From the NCBI RefSeq assembly GCF_014282275.1, contig NZ_VFIA01000037.1:1-52182 (forward strand): a stretch of 52,182 bases of DNA, read 5' to 3'. Shown here in pieces: positions 10,115-19,636 of the stretch (position 1 is the stretch's first letter; the number at the start of each line of letters is the position of its first letter). Below the pieces are notes generated by a model. It was not told the DNA's origin. It searched no databases and saw only the letters and a list, made by a program, of their open reading frames with translations. Source of the stretch: Spirosoma utsteinense (GTDB lineage Bacteria > Bacteroidota > Bacteroidia > Cytophagales > Spirosomataceae). A program made the translations under genes and the position numbers.

Positions 10115-11680
10115 TTATTGTTTTTTGAGTTTGGCCGTGAGGAAATCCAGCGAGGCCGCATCGGGAAGGGGCTCGGCCTCAGCCTTGTCGCCCAGCATCA
10201 TAATCTGTTTCTCCTTCGTTCCGTAGACTGGCCATTTTGGCAAACCAGCCCCATTGGGATCGCCCGTTTTGATGAAATTTGCCCAGTAGGCCGACATGAT
10301 CCGGGCTAGTTCCTCGTCTGTCTGGTTCAGGGGCCGCAGCTTATGATCGATGAACCGCAAGTTGTCATACGCATAAGCGACTTCGCCGGTGTGGAAAGCA
10401 CCGTATTGAGCATACTCACCCGTAGCGGGTAGTTTCCGGGTAAAGCGATAGACAAAGGCCTTTTTTCCCTGGCTGCTCTGCACGTTGGCCCAGGTATAAT
10501 TCTGCGCCCCAAAGATCATATCCCGCGACAGATTCTGTTGGGACACAACGGCTTCAGCCTCGGTAGTAGCCGGGTAGTGCGACAGAAACGTCGATGCGTC
10601 GGCACCGTACTGTTGCTCCATCTGTTTCCGGTAATCGGCGGCATTTTTCAGGGGACCGGCCATGAGTCCTTCGTTTTGATTCCAGCCCGTCAGCAGGGTT
10701 ATGTCATTCTGTTTCCGGGCCGCAAAAAGGCTGGCTATCGTTTCGGGCAGTACATAGCCATCGACAATGGGGCCACGCATGCCTTTCGCTTTTTGCAGGA
10801 TGTCGTCGGCAGGCAATGCTCTCAATTCAGACAGGGATGCAGCTCCCAACGACTTCATGACGGTCAGGCCGCTGGCTTCGGCCTGCTGAAGGCTGGGCTG
10901 TGGGTTGAGAAAACTGGCTCCACTCTCGGCAATGGCTTTAGTAAACAGATTTCTCGCCAGTGGCGAAGCAACCAGGCAATTCACACTCATCGACCCGGCC
11001 GATTGTCCCGCAATAGTCACATTGGCGGGATCTCCACCAAAAGCCGCTATATTTTGTTTCACCCACTGCAGGCCTGCTACCTGATCCATCAATCCATAAT
11101 TCCCCGATGCCCCTTTGCCCGACTCACTGGTCAGTTCGGGATGGGCGAAGAAGCCAAACGGCCCGACGCGGTAGTTGACGCTGACAAAAACGACACCCTT
11201 CTTCGCCAGTGCTTCGCCATCGTAGATAGGAACACCACTGCCTCCACTCGAAAATCCGCCCCCGTAAATCCATACCAGCACCGGCATCTTTGCCTTGCCC
11301 GATGATGGCTGATGCTTGCTCCACACGTTCAGGTACAGGCAGTCTTCGCTGATCGGTCCTTTGGGAATGAGAAACTCGTCGCTCCACATACTGAAGGCGG
11401 CCGGTTCAGCCTGCATCGGACTGGGCCCGAAGGCATCGCATTTCCGCACACCAGACCACGACCTGACCGCCTGGGGTGCCTTCCAGCGCAGGGCACCAAC
11501 GGGCGGGGACGCAAAGGGTATACCGCGAAAAATCTGAATATCTCCGTCCTTGTTAAGGGTGCCCGATACCAGACCGCCACTGACTTTCAGGGGAGCCGGA
11601 TCACGTAAAGCGGGTGTGAAGGAAAGAATCGCCGAAGCCAGGAACAGGGCGGTGCCCAGGAACAGTAGGGTTGTTTTCAT
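10115..11680 (-). CDS. Secreted type-B carboxylesterase (para-nitrobenzyl esterase-like)
   Basis: 521 residues with a signal peptide (MKTTLLFLGTALFL, hydrophobic to about residue 22). It shows FRGIPFASPPVG (51-62), SEDCLYLNVW (111-120), the oxyanion motif YGGGF (139-143), nucleophile Ser227 in GQSAGS, Glu337 (QNEG) and His430 (FHTGEVAYAY). The elbow is close to the canonical GxSAG, unlike its downstream neighbour, so the two are diverged paralogs rather than a recent duplication. It starts 8 bp after the upstream esterase ends, which supports a single transcript. Confidence 0.88.
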   Translation of the reverse strand: MKTTLLFLGTALFLASAILSFTPALRDPAPLKVSGGLVSGTLNKDGDIQIFRGIPFASPPVGALRWKAPQAVRSWSGVRKCDAFGPSPMQAEPAAFSMWSDEFLIPKGPISEDCLYLNVWSKHQPSSGKAKMPVLVWIYGGGFSSGGSGVPIYDGEALAKKGVVFVSVNYRVGPFGFFAHPELTSESGKGASGNYGLMDQVAGLQWVKQNIAAFGGDPANVTIAGQSAGSMSVNCLVASPLARNLFTKAIAESGASFLNPQPSLQQAEASGLTVMKSLGAASLSELRALPADDILQKAKGMRGPIVDGYVLPETIASLFAARKQNDITLLTGWNQNEGLMAGPLKNAADYRKQMEQQYGADASTFLSHYPATTEAEAVVSQQNLSRDMIFGAQNYTWANVQSSQGKKAFVYRFTRKLPATGEYAQYGAFHTGEVAYAYDNLRFIDHKLRPLNQTDEELARIMSAYWANFIKTGDPNGAGLPKWPVYGTKEKQIMMLGDKAEAEPLPDAASLDFLTAKLKKQ

Positions 11681-11688
11681 GAGGGCAG

Positions 11689-12588
11689 TTAAGGAATAGC
11701 TACTCCGTTTGCTTTCAAAATCTTGCTAAAAAACAGCAACTGGTAGGGTAATGCGTTCTCCCAGTAGTCCCACGTATGCCCACCCGGCCGTTCGATGTAA
11801 TCGTGGGGCGTTTTGTTGCCCAGTAGCCGACGGTGCAGATCACGGTTCGTCTCGATCAGGAAATCGTCTACGCCAATGTCGAAGATGAGAGGCAGGTTGT
11901 TCGCTTTCAATGTATCGGCTAGTGTTACCATCGTGTAGCCCGGATAGGGAGCCTCCCCTTCTTTAACAGGACCCAGCAACCGGCCAAAATTCTCCATCCG
12001 CAGTTTGGCGAAATCAGCCGCCACTTTCCAGGTCGAGGTGTTGATATTCATCACGCCACTCATACTACCGGCAGCGGCATAGCGGTCGGGGTGCCGACTC
12101 GAAATAAACATCGCGCCATGCCCTCCCATCGACAAACCCGCAATTACCCGCCCTTTCCGGTCGCGAACGGTACGGTAGGTGTTGTCGATTTTATCGATCA
12201 GTTCGTTGGCGATAAAGGTTTCGAACTGGCTGGTTTTAATCAGCGGACTATCGAAATAGTAGCTTGTTGGGTCCCCGTCGGGCGTAACGATGATTACGTT
12301 ATACTGGTCGGCTAACCGCTGTAGCAGGGTTTTGTCAGGTGTTTTTGTGAGCCAGTCCCGAAAACTACCGGAGCCGCCGTGGAGCAGGTATAATACCGGA
12401 TAGGATGGGGCAGCTTTCCGTTTTTTACTTTTATGGTAGCGCTCCGGCAGCACGACGGCCGCGCGCAGCGTCCGGTTCATAGCCGCACTGGGTACGTCCA
12501 GCGTGTCGACGCTGGCCGCATAGACCTGGAACGAAAACAGCCAGACCAGACTGATCAGGAGAAATTTGCCAGCGTGTTTGCTCATCAT
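11689..12588 (-). CDS. Secreted esterase-D-family alpha/beta hydrolase (copy 2)
   Basis: 299 residues with a signal peptide ending around VYAAS. It belongs to the putative esterase family (esterase D / feruloyl esterase / antigen 85 fold). Visible are LLHGGSGSF (about 69-76), nucleophile Ser153 in GLSMGGHGA, the acidic residue in GVDDF (Asp241/242) and His271 in GGHTWDYW. It directly abuts the upstream paralog: that gene's stop codon (12589-12591) touches this start codon (12588), with a second in-frame ATG three bases later. Roughly half of the residues look shared with the upstream copy, indicating a tandem duplication. The likely substrate is an acyl or feruloyl ester on a glycan. Confidence 0.87.
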   Translation of the reverse strand: MMSKHAGKFLLISLVWLFSFQVYAASVDTLDVPSAAMNRTLRAAVVLPERYHKSKKRKAAPSYPVLYLLHGGSGSFRDWLTKTPDKTLLQRLADQYNVIIVTPDGDPTSYYFDSPLIKTSQFETFIANELIDKIDNTYRTVRDRKGRVIAGLSMGGHGAMFISSRHPDRYAAAGSMSGVMNINTSTWKVAADFAKLRMENFGRLLGPVKEGEAPYPGYTMVTLADTLKANNLPLIFDIGVDDFLIETNRDLHRRLLGNKTPHDYIERPGGHTWDYWENALPYQLLFFSKILKANGVAIP

Positions 12589-13479
12589 TTATTGGGAAAC
12601 AGTACCGTTGGCTTTAAGCACATTGGAGAAGAACAGGATATGGTTCGGCAACGAATTCTGCCAGTAATCCCAGGTGTGGCCACCGGGCCGTTCGGTGTAG
12701 TCGTGATCGATTTTGGAGTAGACCAGCCGGCGGTGGAGTTCGCGGTTGGGTTCAATCAGGAAATCGTCGACACCACAGTCTATAATCAGTTTCAACCCAC
12801 TGGCTTTAATGGTTTCGGTCATATTGACGACGGAGTTAGCGGCATACAAATCGGGCATTGCTCCCCGAGGCCCCAGAATCCGTGTAAAGCCGGGCTCTAT
12901 TTGTGTGGCAAACTCCGGGGTTATGCGCCAGTTTGCCGTGTTCAGATCCAGAGCACCACTCATACTTCCTGCGGCACAAAACAGGGCGGGATTGCGCGCA
13001 GCCAGGTACAGCGCCCCGTGCCCGCCCATGCTGAGTCCGGTAATAATCCGACCTTTGCGGTCATGGATGGTCCGATACGTGTTGTCAATTTTTTGGATGA
13101 CTTCCTTAACGATGTATGTTTCGAACAGGTTATCTTTCAAAATCGGACTATCCAGGTACGCGCTCAGTCGATCACCTTCGGGGGTTACAATGATCAGATT
13201 ATACTGGTCGGCCAGCTTATGAAGCAGTTTCTTATCCGGCGTTTGGGTAAGCCAGTCGCTAAACTGCCCACCGCCCCCGTGGAGCAGGTAAAGCACCGGA
13301 TAAGCTGTCTTTGCTTTTATCGAACTGGCCGACTGATACGAATCAGGGACAATGACAGCAGCCCGCATGCTCCGCTTCATAGCCGCGCTGGGTACATCGA
13401 GCGTATCGACTTTGGCGCAGAAGGCTGATAGTGGCAACGTTAACAGACCAGCGAAGGCAAGTAAACGAGAAAGAATCAT
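12589..13479 (-). CDS. Secreted esterase-D-family alpha/beta hydrolase (copy 1, first gene of operon)
   Basis: 296 residues with a signal peptide (hydrophobic 2-20, cleavage near AFCA). The catalytic signature is complete: LLHGGGG (65-71), Ser150 in GLSMGGHGA, GVDDF (Asp238/239) and His268 in GGHTWDYW. As the first gene of the leftward esterase operon (13479 to 8453) it lies 145 bp from the divergent NUDIX-type regulator. The palindrome at 13559-13581 is in that gap. Shared control by the regulator is therefore plausible, as NUDIX-type regulators often govern adjacent sugar utilisation genes. Confidence 0.87.
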   Translation of the reverse strand: MILSRLLAFAGLLTLPLSAFCAKVDTLDVPSAAMKRSMRAAVIVPDSYQSASSIKAKTAYPVLYLLHGGGGQFSDWLTQTPDKKLLHKLADQYNLIIVTPEGDRLSAYLDSPILKDNLFETYIVKEVIQKIDNTYRTIHDRKGRIITGLSMGGHGALYLAARNPALFCAAGSMSGALDLNTANWRITPEFATQIEPGFTRILGPRGAMPDLYAANSVVNMTETIKASGLKLIIDCGVDDFLIEPNRELHRRLVYSKIDHDYTERPGGHTWDYWQNSLPNHILFFSNVLKANGTVSQ

Positions 13480-13558
13480 TGACGAACAGGTAGTTTTGTG
13501 GTGATTGTGACGATACTAGATAGAAAGGCAAAAGAGAGATAGTAACAAGCTCGATTAC

Positions 13559-13581
13559 CTTTACGTCAAAAGTACGTAAAG
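13559..13581. promoter_or_regulatory. Palindromic operator candidate for the NUDIX-type regulator
   Basis: CTTTACGT (13559-13566) and ACGTAAAG (13574-13581) are exact reverse complements separated by 7 bases. The 23-bp site lies 43 bases upstream of the regulator ATG (13625) and 80 bases upstream of the divergent esterase operon. Its length and symmetry fit a dimeric winged-helix repressor of the NrtR type. Binding is inferred. Confidence 0.6.
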
Positions 13582-13624
13582 ATTTGCCGCCACAGAAGGC
13601 TTACCGAATTTTTTGCAGAATTAT

Positions 13625-14362
13625 ATGATCGATTATAACAATCCGGCCGTTCGTTATTACCAGCAAGTCTCTGACGAGTGTATTCATTACCTATCCATCG
13701 ATGGGGTAATCTTCGGCTTTCACCAGAATCAGCTGAATGTTTTGCTCCTGCGCTGGAAAGGAACCAACGAATGGAGTCTGCCGGGCGGGTTCATAAAAAA
13801 GAAAGAATCGGTAGATGAGGCCGCTCAGCGGGTTATGCAGGAACGGACAGGGCTGGACAAACTTTACCTTCAGCAGTTTCACGTTTTCGGTGAGGCTACC
13901 CGCTACGACCAGGAAGAGACCTGGCGGAAAACAACCATACCCCTTCAACACATCAAGTGGTCGGAACGGACAATATCGCTGGGGTACTATGCGCTGGTAG
14001 AGCATTCAAAAGTTGTTCCTTCCCCTGATTTCCTGACCGACGAGTGCCGGTGGTGGCCCCTGAATGAGATCCCCTCCCTCCTCTTCGATCACAACCACAT
14101 CATCGACGTGGCTATTCAGTCGCTTCGGAAACAACTTACCGATCAGCCAATCAGCCATCTGTTACCCGAAACATTTACGATACCCGAACTTCAGCGGCTG
14201 CACGAAACCATTTTAGGCTATCCCCTCGACGCCCGTAATTTCTACAAAAAGGTTATGGCTTCGGGCACCCTCGAACGACTTTCTGAACGGCGGGCGGGTA
14301 CTCCCCACAAAGCGCCCTATCTATATCGCTTTGCCGGAACCGGACATGACGCTGTCGGTTAA
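13625..14362 (+). CDS. NUDIX-domain transcriptional regulator (NrtR/AraR-like)
   Basis: About 245 residues from the ATG at 13625; a TTG at 13613 is possible. The N-terminal half is a NUDIX fold (GGFIKKKESVDEAAQRVMQERTGL). The box deviates from the catalytic consensus: the usual REUxEExGU region reads QRVMQERTGL, so it lacks the full Glu set and is probably a ligand sensor rather than a hydrolase. The C-terminal part (from about residue 165) is a winged-helix-like domain ending in RFAGTG. In Bacteroidota, such NrtR-family proteins include regulators of arabinose and xylose utilisation (family knowledge). It is divergent from the esterase operon, which it probably controls together with itself. 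Confidence 0.85.
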   Translation: MIDYNNPAVRYYQQVSDECIHYLSIDGVIFGFHQNQLNVLLLRWKGTNEWSLPGGFIKKKESVDEAAQRVMQERTGLDKLYLQQFHVFGEATRYDQEETWRKTTIPLQHIKWSERTISLGYYALVEHSKVVPSPDFLTDECRWWPLNEIPSLLFDHNHIIDVAIQSLRKQLTDQPISHLLPETFTIPELQRLHETILGYPLDARNFYKKVMASGTLERLSERRAGTPHKAPYLYRFAGTGHDAVG

Positions 14363-14524
14363 GCATACCCGGAGTCGATCCGGACCCGTTCCGGGCAATG
14401 CAGGGATTGCTGGTAGGCGCATTTTGCTGGTTGATATACAGTCTATAATCACCTGAAACCCGGGAAACGGGCAAACTAATCCCAAAGCGGTATTAAACAG
14501 GTTTCCTGTGCTTTTGTGGCACGT

Positions 14525-16708
14525 ATGGAAAGACGAGCGTTCATTAAGACCACAGGATTGATTGGCAGCACCATCACACTTACCGGTTCGTCGGCGTTGG
14601 TAGCGGCTACCGGACCCGTATATCCTCCGGCAACTAGTGAACCGTTCTGGCTGGACGGTCCCATGCGGTGGGCACAGCTGGCTTTCGTTGAACGGGACCC
14701 CGGCCACTACGACCCGGACTTCTGGCTTGCTTATTTCAAACGCATTCATGCCGATGGCGCGCTGCTGAGCGCCGGGGGTGTCGTGGCATTTTACCCAACG
14801 ACCATCCCACTCCACCACCGAAGCGATTTTCTGGGCGATGCCGACACGCTGGGTTACCTGGTGGAAGGCTGCAAGAAACAGGGCATGAAGATCATGCTTC
14901 GTACCGACCCCCATGCCGTTCGCCAGACTGTATACGACGCCCATCCCGACTGGATTGCGGTGACAGCCGATGGCCAGAAACGCCGTCACTGGGCCAATCC
15001 TGATTTATGGGTAACCTGCGCGCTTGGCCCTTACAATTTCGAGTTCATGACCCGGGTGAACCACGAGATCATGGAGCGTTATCAGCCGGAGGGTATTTTT
15101 TCAAACCGGTGGGCGGGTCACGACATCTGTTACTGCCAGCACTGCCAGCAGCAGTTCAAAACGGCGTCCGGGCAGGCACTCCCCCGCCAGATCGACAAGC
15201 TGGACCCTACCTATCGACAGTGGGCCGACTGGCGTATGAAGCGGCTGCGCGAATTGTGGGCCCTTTGGGACTCGGAGATCAGAAAGCAGCGCCCAGCCTC
15301 CCGGTTCATCCCCAACGGTTTTCCTGACAAGGTGCTGACGGGGAAGGAAGCCGATCTTTTCTTTGCCGACCAGCAGGCCCGGCGGGGGCTTACGGCCCCC
15401 TGGTCCAACGGGAAAGGGGCGAAGGAACTGCGCGCAACCCTGGGGCTGAAACCGCTGATCGGCATATTCAGTGTCGGCATCGAGGAAGAATTCCGCTGGA
15501 AAGACTCGGTACAGAACGATGCTGAAATCCGGATCTGGGTGGCCGAAGGCACCGCCAATGGCATGCGTCCCTGTTTCGTCAAGTTTGGGGGCGACATCTA
15601 CGACAAACGCTGGATGGAAGCCGTAGCCAAACTCTATGAAGGGTATCACAGGAACGAGGCCTACCTGCGAAACACCGCCCCCATGGCCCGCGTCGGTGTC
15701 ATGTACTCGGAACAGACCGATCGAAATTATGGCGGGAAACCCTGGCAGCAAAAAAGTGCCGATCACCTGGATGGGATGTACCATGCGCTCGTGGAAAGTC
15801 GGATTCCGTTCGATATGGTGAACGACCGCCTGCTGACACCCGACCGTCTGGCGCAGTTCAAATTGCTGATCCTGCCGAATATTGCGGCCCTCTCCGATGT
15901 TCAGTGCCAGCAGATACAGGCCTTCGTTGCCAATGGCGGAAGCATCGTGGCTACCTTCGAAACATCGCTCTACGATCAGGACGGCAAACCCCGCCCCGAT
16001 TTTGGACTGTCCAGCCTATTCGGTGTCTCGGTTGATCAGCCGGTTGAAGGTCCCCTGCGGAACAGTTATTTGCAGCTTCGTCCCGATGCTAAAAACAAGC
16101 TGACAACCGGGATCTTGGAGGGGCTGGATGATACACCCCGCATCATCAACACCATTTACAGGGCCCGGGTAAAACCTACGACCACTTTTCCCAGCCCGAT
16201 TACCCTTATCCCTACCTATCCGGATCTGCCCATGGAAGACGTCTACCCCCGCGTTATGACGACGGATACGCGCGAGCTTTACCTGCGCCAGGTAGGTAAA
16301 GGCCGGGTAGCCTACATTCCCGGCGACCTGGACCGCTCGTTCTGGCAACTGCTGAACACCGACCATGGACAACTGCTTGGCAACGTTTTCCGTTGGGCGC
16401 TCGACGAAAAACCCATCGTTGATGTAGCCGGTCCGGGTGTTATCGACGTGACCGTGTGGCGACAGGCTAAATCGATGACGGTCCACCTTGTCAACCTGAC
16501 GAATCCAATGATGATGAAAGGACCGTTCCGGGAGTTGATCCCAGTGGCCGCTCAGGTTGGCATTCGGGTTCCTGCAGGCGCAAAAGCCACCGCAGTCAAG
16601 CTGCTGATGAGCGGGCAAACCCTTCCGGTCGATCTCAAAGACGGTGTCGTAACGGTGAGCGTCCCCCGCATTCTCGATCACGAAATTATAGCGCTCGATC
16701 TAGCCTGA
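14525..16708 (+). CDS. Tat-exported glycoside-hydrolase-like protein with beta-galactosidase trimerisation-type domain
   Basis: 727 residues from the ATG at 14525; a GTG at 14516 adds three residues. The N-terminus has a twin-arginine motif (ERRAFIK) and a hydrophobic stretch, so export in folded form is likely. Residues of about 40-380 look like a TIM-barrel hydrolase domain (LLSAGGVVAFYPT, EGIFSNRW, and a CYCQHCQQQF metal-binding-like cluster near residue 200). Residues of about 385-590 resemble the Rossmann-like trimerisation domain of family 42 beta-galactosidases (ARVGVMYSEQ, LLILPNIAALSD, GGSIVATFETS). A beta-sandwich tail follows. The exact substrate is not recognisable. It precedes the permease gene by 63 bp and may deliver the sugar acid that the following genes use. 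Confidence 0.75.
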   Translation: MERRAFIKTTGLIGSTITLTGSSALVAATGPVYPPATSEPFWLDGPMRWAQLAFVERDPGHYDPDFWLAYFKRIHADGALLSAGGVVAFYPTTIPLHHRSDFLGDADTLGYLVEGCKKQGMKIMLRTDPHAVRQTVYDAHPDWIAVTADGQKRRHWANPDLWVTCALGPYNFEFMTRVNHEIMERYQPEGIFSNRWAGHDICYCQHCQQQFKTASGQALPRQIDKLDPTYRQWADWRMKRLRELWALWDSEIRKQRPASRFIPNGFPDKVLTGKEADLFFADQQARRGLTAPWSNGKGAKELRATLGLKPLIGIFSVGIEEEFRWKDSVQNDAEIRIWVAEGTANGMRPCFVKFGGDIYDKRWMEAVAKLYEGYHRNEAYLRNTAPMARVGVMYSEQTDRNYGGKPWQQKSADHLDGMYHALVESRIPFDMVNDRLLTPDRLAQFKLLILPNIAALSDVQCQQIQAFVANGGSIVATFETSLYDQDGKPRPDFGLSSLFGVSVDQPVEGPLRNSYLQLRPDAKNKLTTGILEGLDDTPRIINTIYRARVKPTTTFPSPITLIPTYPDLPMEDVYPRVMTTDTRELYLRQVGKGRVAYIPGDLDRSFWQLLNTDHGQLLGNVFRWALDEKPIVDVAGPGVIDVTVWRQAKSMTVHLVNLTNPMMMKGPFRELIPVAAQVGIRVPAGAKATAVKLLMSGQTLPVDLKDGVVTVSVPRILDHEIIALDLA

Positions 16709-16771
16709 TCACCCATTTCTCTCAGCAACAAGCTACCCACCTGCTTCAAAAATTTTAACTGAAACGAATCC

Positions 16772-18541
16772 ATGGTCTGGAAACAAATTATCGATCCCTT
16801 CAACGCTATAGCCCTATCGCTATTGGTTGCGGCCATACCGGTGCTGTTTATATTCTGGGCGCTGATTATCCGGAAGATGAAAGGGTATCAGGCCAGCCTG
16901 ATTGCGGCTGGCCTGGCTATGCTCATTGCTATAGTCGTTTATGGAATGCCGGTCAAACTAGCCCTTCTTTCGGCGGCACACGGCGCGCTATATGGGTTGT
17001 TTCCCATTTGCTGGCTGGTTATCATGGCCGTTTTTCTATTCAATGTCACCGTAAAAAGTGGTCAGTTCGAGATCATCAAACACGCCATGGGTTCCATCAC
17101 GGCCGACCGGCGGCTACAGGCTTTACTGATCGCATTTTCCTTCGGGTCTTTTCTGGAGGGCACCGCGGGCTTTGGCGCGCCGGTAGCCATCACAGCCGCC
17201 ATGCTGGTCGGTCTGGGATTCAGCCCCCTCTATGCATCGGGGATTTGCCTGATTGCCAATACGGCACCGGTAGCGTTTGGCTCTATCGGCATACCCATAA
17301 CGGTAGCCTCGCAGGTGTCAGGCATTGCCGAGTTACCCATTTCACAGATGGTGGGCCGGACCCTGCCGATCTTATCGGTGATGCTCCCGTTCTATCTGGT
17401 TACCATCATTGCCGGGTTCAGGAAAGCGCGGGAGGTAGGACCGGCGGTGCTGGTTTCGGGGGTGTCCTTTGCGTTGTTACAGTACCTGTCGTCGAATTTT
17501 CTGGGACCCGCCCTGCCAGATGTCATAGCGGGTCTGGGATCAATTATCTGCCTGATCGTGTTTCTGCGCTTCTGGAAACCCAAAACCATCTGGCGGTTTG
17601 ATAACGAACCCGCTCCAACCATTAATACCAGCATTCACTACACCAGCGGGCAGCTAATTCGGGCCTGGTCGCCGTTCATCGTGCTTACCATCGTTATCAT
17701 TGCCTGGGGATTGCAGCCGATCAAGGAAGTGCTCAACTCGGTCGGGATGGTTCAGTTCGAGTTTCCGGGTCTGCACCAGGCCATACAGGGTGTCGATGGC
17801 TCGTTGCTGCCCAAGATCTTTAAGGTCAACTACCTCTCGGCCGCCGGTACTGCCATACTGCTGGCTGCGCTGATCGCCATTCCGCTGGTAGGTCTGTCCT
17901 ATCGTGAGGGGGTCGCTGTCTTCAGATCGACGCTGAACCAGCTCAAATTTCCGATCCTTACCATTGCGGCCGTGTTGGGATTCGCCTACATCGTCAACGA
18001 CTCGGGCATTACCCTCACACTGGCGGCTGTACTAGCCAATACCGGCTTCCTGTTTCCTTTTTTTGCGCCCGTACTGGGCTGGCTGGGTGTTTTTATCACC
18101 GGCTCCGACACCTCGGCTAATGCGTTGTTCAGCAAGCTTCAGTACGCCACGGCCCAGTCTATTGGTGTCGACCCGGTGGTGACCGTTGCCGCCAACGTTT
18201 CGGGTGGGGTGGTTGGTAAAATGATTTCGCCCCAATCCATTGCGGTAGCAGCCGCGGCCGGCAATCTGGTAGGCCAGGAATCACAACTGTTCCGGTTTAC
18301 GGTCAAACATAGCTTCTTCATGCTGGTCTTTATCTGCTTTCTAACCCTGGCCCAGGCCTATGTTATCAAGTGGATAATCCCCGTCTACGAAACCCTCGAC
18401 GCCACGACTGCCGTAGCGGTTCCGGATCTTGCCAAAGGGTATACCTATTTGCTGGTGTTGACCATCGGGCTGGTTGTGCTTTCCGTAGCGATCCGAACGA
18501 TGAACAGAAAATCCAGCCAAACCCCCGATCTTGTCAAGTAA
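16772..18541 (+). CDS. L-lactate/glycolate permease family (LctP) transporter
   Basis: 589 residues with 12 or more predicted membrane helices. Family signatures are clear: GTAGFGAPVAITAAML (about 130-145), IANTAPVAFGSIGIPI (about 166-181), FITGSDTSANALF (about 446-458) and ANVSGGVVGKMISPQSIA (about 475-492). LctP members are proton symporters for lactate, glycolate and related 2-hydroxymonocarboxylates. The next two genes encode a 2-hydroxyacid dehydrogenase and glycerate kinase, so glycerate or a related hydroxyacid is a likely cargo here; this is inference from context. Confidence 0.92.
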   Translation: MVWKQIIDPFNAIALSLLVAAIPVLFIFWALIIRKMKGYQASLIAAGLAMLIAIVVYGMPVKLALLSAAHGALYGLFPICWLVIMAVFLFNVTVKSGQFEIIKHAMGSITADRRLQALLIAFSFGSFLEGTAGFGAPVAITAAMLVGLGFSPLYASGICLIANTAPVAFGSIGIPITVASQVSGIAELPISQMVGRTLPILSVMLPFYLVTIIAGFRKAREVGPAVLVSGVSFALLQYLSSNFLGPALPDVIAGLGSIICLIVFLRFWKPKTIWRFDNEPAPTINTSIHYTSGQLIRAWSPFIVLTIVIIAWGLQPIKEVLNSVGMVQFEFPGLHQAIQGVDGSLLPKIFKVNYLSAAGTAILLAALIAIPLVGLSYREGVAVFRSTLNQLKFPILTIAAVLGFAYIVNDSGITLTLAAVLANTGFLFPFFAPVLGWLGVFITGSDTSANALFSKLQYATAQSIGVDPVVTVAANVSGGVVGKMISPQSIAVAAAAGNLVGQESQLFRFTVKHSFFMLVFICFLTLAQAYVIKWIIPVYETLDATTAVAVPDLAKGYTYLLVLTIGLVVLSVAIRTMNRKSSQTPDLVK

Positions 18542-18588
18542 CTGGTTTCAAAACCTATCCGGCCCTGATGCCTTTATAATCAAACACG

Positions 18589-18622
18589 CTGTTGACGCGC
18601 TGAAACGGGCGCGCGTCAACAG
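18589..18622 (+). terminator. Hairpin after the permease gene
   Basis: CTGTTGACGCGC (18589-18600) pairs perfectly with 18611-18622 across a 10-nt loop. It lies between the permease stop and the dehydrogenase start. There is no T-run, so it may attenuate rather than fully stop transcription. Confidence 0.5.
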
Positions 18623-18649
18623 GCCATCCCCTAACGATAACCAGTAGCG

Positions 18650-19606
18650 ATGAAGATTGTAGTACTAGACGGATACACCCTGAATCCGGGCGACCTATCC
18701 TGGGAAGGCCTGAAAAAGCTTGGCGACGTAACGGTGTTTGACCGCACCTCGCCGGACGAAATTCGGGAGCGGACCATGGATGCCGACATTATTTTTACCA
18801 ACAAAACGCCCCTGAGAGCCGACGTTCTCAACGACCTGCCCAGGCTGAAATTCATTGGTGTGCTGGCCACCGGCTATAACATTGTCGACACAGCGGTCGC
18901 TCAGAAAAACGGCATCACGGTTAGTAACGTGCCGGGCTATGGAACCCCCTCGGTCGTGCAGCTGACCTTTGCGCTGCTACTCGAATTAACGCTGCATGTT
19001 CAACGCCATAGCGATACGGTCATGGAAGGAAAATGGGCGCGTTCTGCCGATTTTTGTTACTGGGACTTCCCCCTTATCGAACTGGCCGGCAAAACCATGG
19101 GCATCGTGGGCTTCGGTAGCATCGGCGAAAAAGTTGCCGATGTGGCCACCGCTTTTGGCATGAACCTGATCGGGTCCAAACGCAACCAGACCGATCAGTC
19201 GCACCGATCCAATTTTAGATGGGCCGACATACCCGAACTCCTTGCGCAATCGGATGTGGTAAGTATTCATACCCCCCTGACCCCCGAAACGCAGGGACTG
19301 ATCAACAAAGACAGTTTGGCCCGCATGAAAGCCAGCGCTTTTTTGCTGAACACGTCGAGAGGACCCCTGATTGTCGATCAGGATCTGGCCGACGCGTTGA
19401 ATTCGGGTGTTATCGCCGGAGCCGGTATCGACGTCTTATCATCCGAACCTCCGGCAGCCGACAACCCCCTTTTCTCGGCTAAAAATTGCCTGATCACCCC
19501 GCACATTGCCTGGGCAACCAAAGAAGCCCGAAGCCGACTGATGGACATATCGGTAGAGAATCTGGCTCAGTTTCTGAACGGCACCCCCATCCATGTAGTC
19601 CATTGA
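18650..19606 (+). CDS. D-2-hydroxyacid dehydrogenase (NAD-dependent; hydroxypyruvate/glyoxylate reductase-like)
   Basis: 318 residues. The Rossmann motif GFGSIG is at 154-159 with TGYNIVD before it. The catalytic triad of the family is present: Arg237 (NTSRGPLIV), Glu266 (SSEPP) and His285 (ITPHIAWAT). The sequence is closest in feel to glycerate dehydrogenase / hydroxypyruvate reductases, which interconvert hydroxypyruvate and D-glycerate or glyoxylate and glycolate. The glycerate kinase gene begins 30 bp downstream, which makes D-glycerate the most likely product or substrate. The two are probably translated from one message. Confidence 0.88.
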   Translation: MKIVVLDGYTLNPGDLSWEGLKKLGDVTVFDRTSPDEIRERTMDADIIFTNKTPLRADVLNDLPRLKFIGVLATGYNIVDTAVAQKNGITVSNVPGYGTPSVVQLTFALLLELTLHVQRHSDTVMEGKWARSADFCYWDFPLIELAGKTMGIVGFGSIGEKVADVATAFGMNLIGSKRNQTDQSHRSNFRWADIPELLAQSDVVSIHTPLTPETQGLINKDSLARMKASAFLLNTSRGPLIVDQDLADALNSGVIAGAGIDVLSSEPPAADNPLFSAKNCLITPHIAWATKEARSRLMDISVENLAQFLNGTPIHVVH

Positions 19607-19636
19607 TTTATCCCGGCAACTGAACGACAGTAACGT

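Noticed and set aside
12433..13428. Long rightward frame opposite the esterase genes
   Set aside because: It is antisense to two esterases with complete catalytic motifs; its length reflects the GC-rich codon use of the true strand.
13625..14362. Ordinary NUDIX hydrolase
   Set aside because: The catalytic box is incomplete and a winged-helix-like C-terminal domain is present, so a regulator is the better call.
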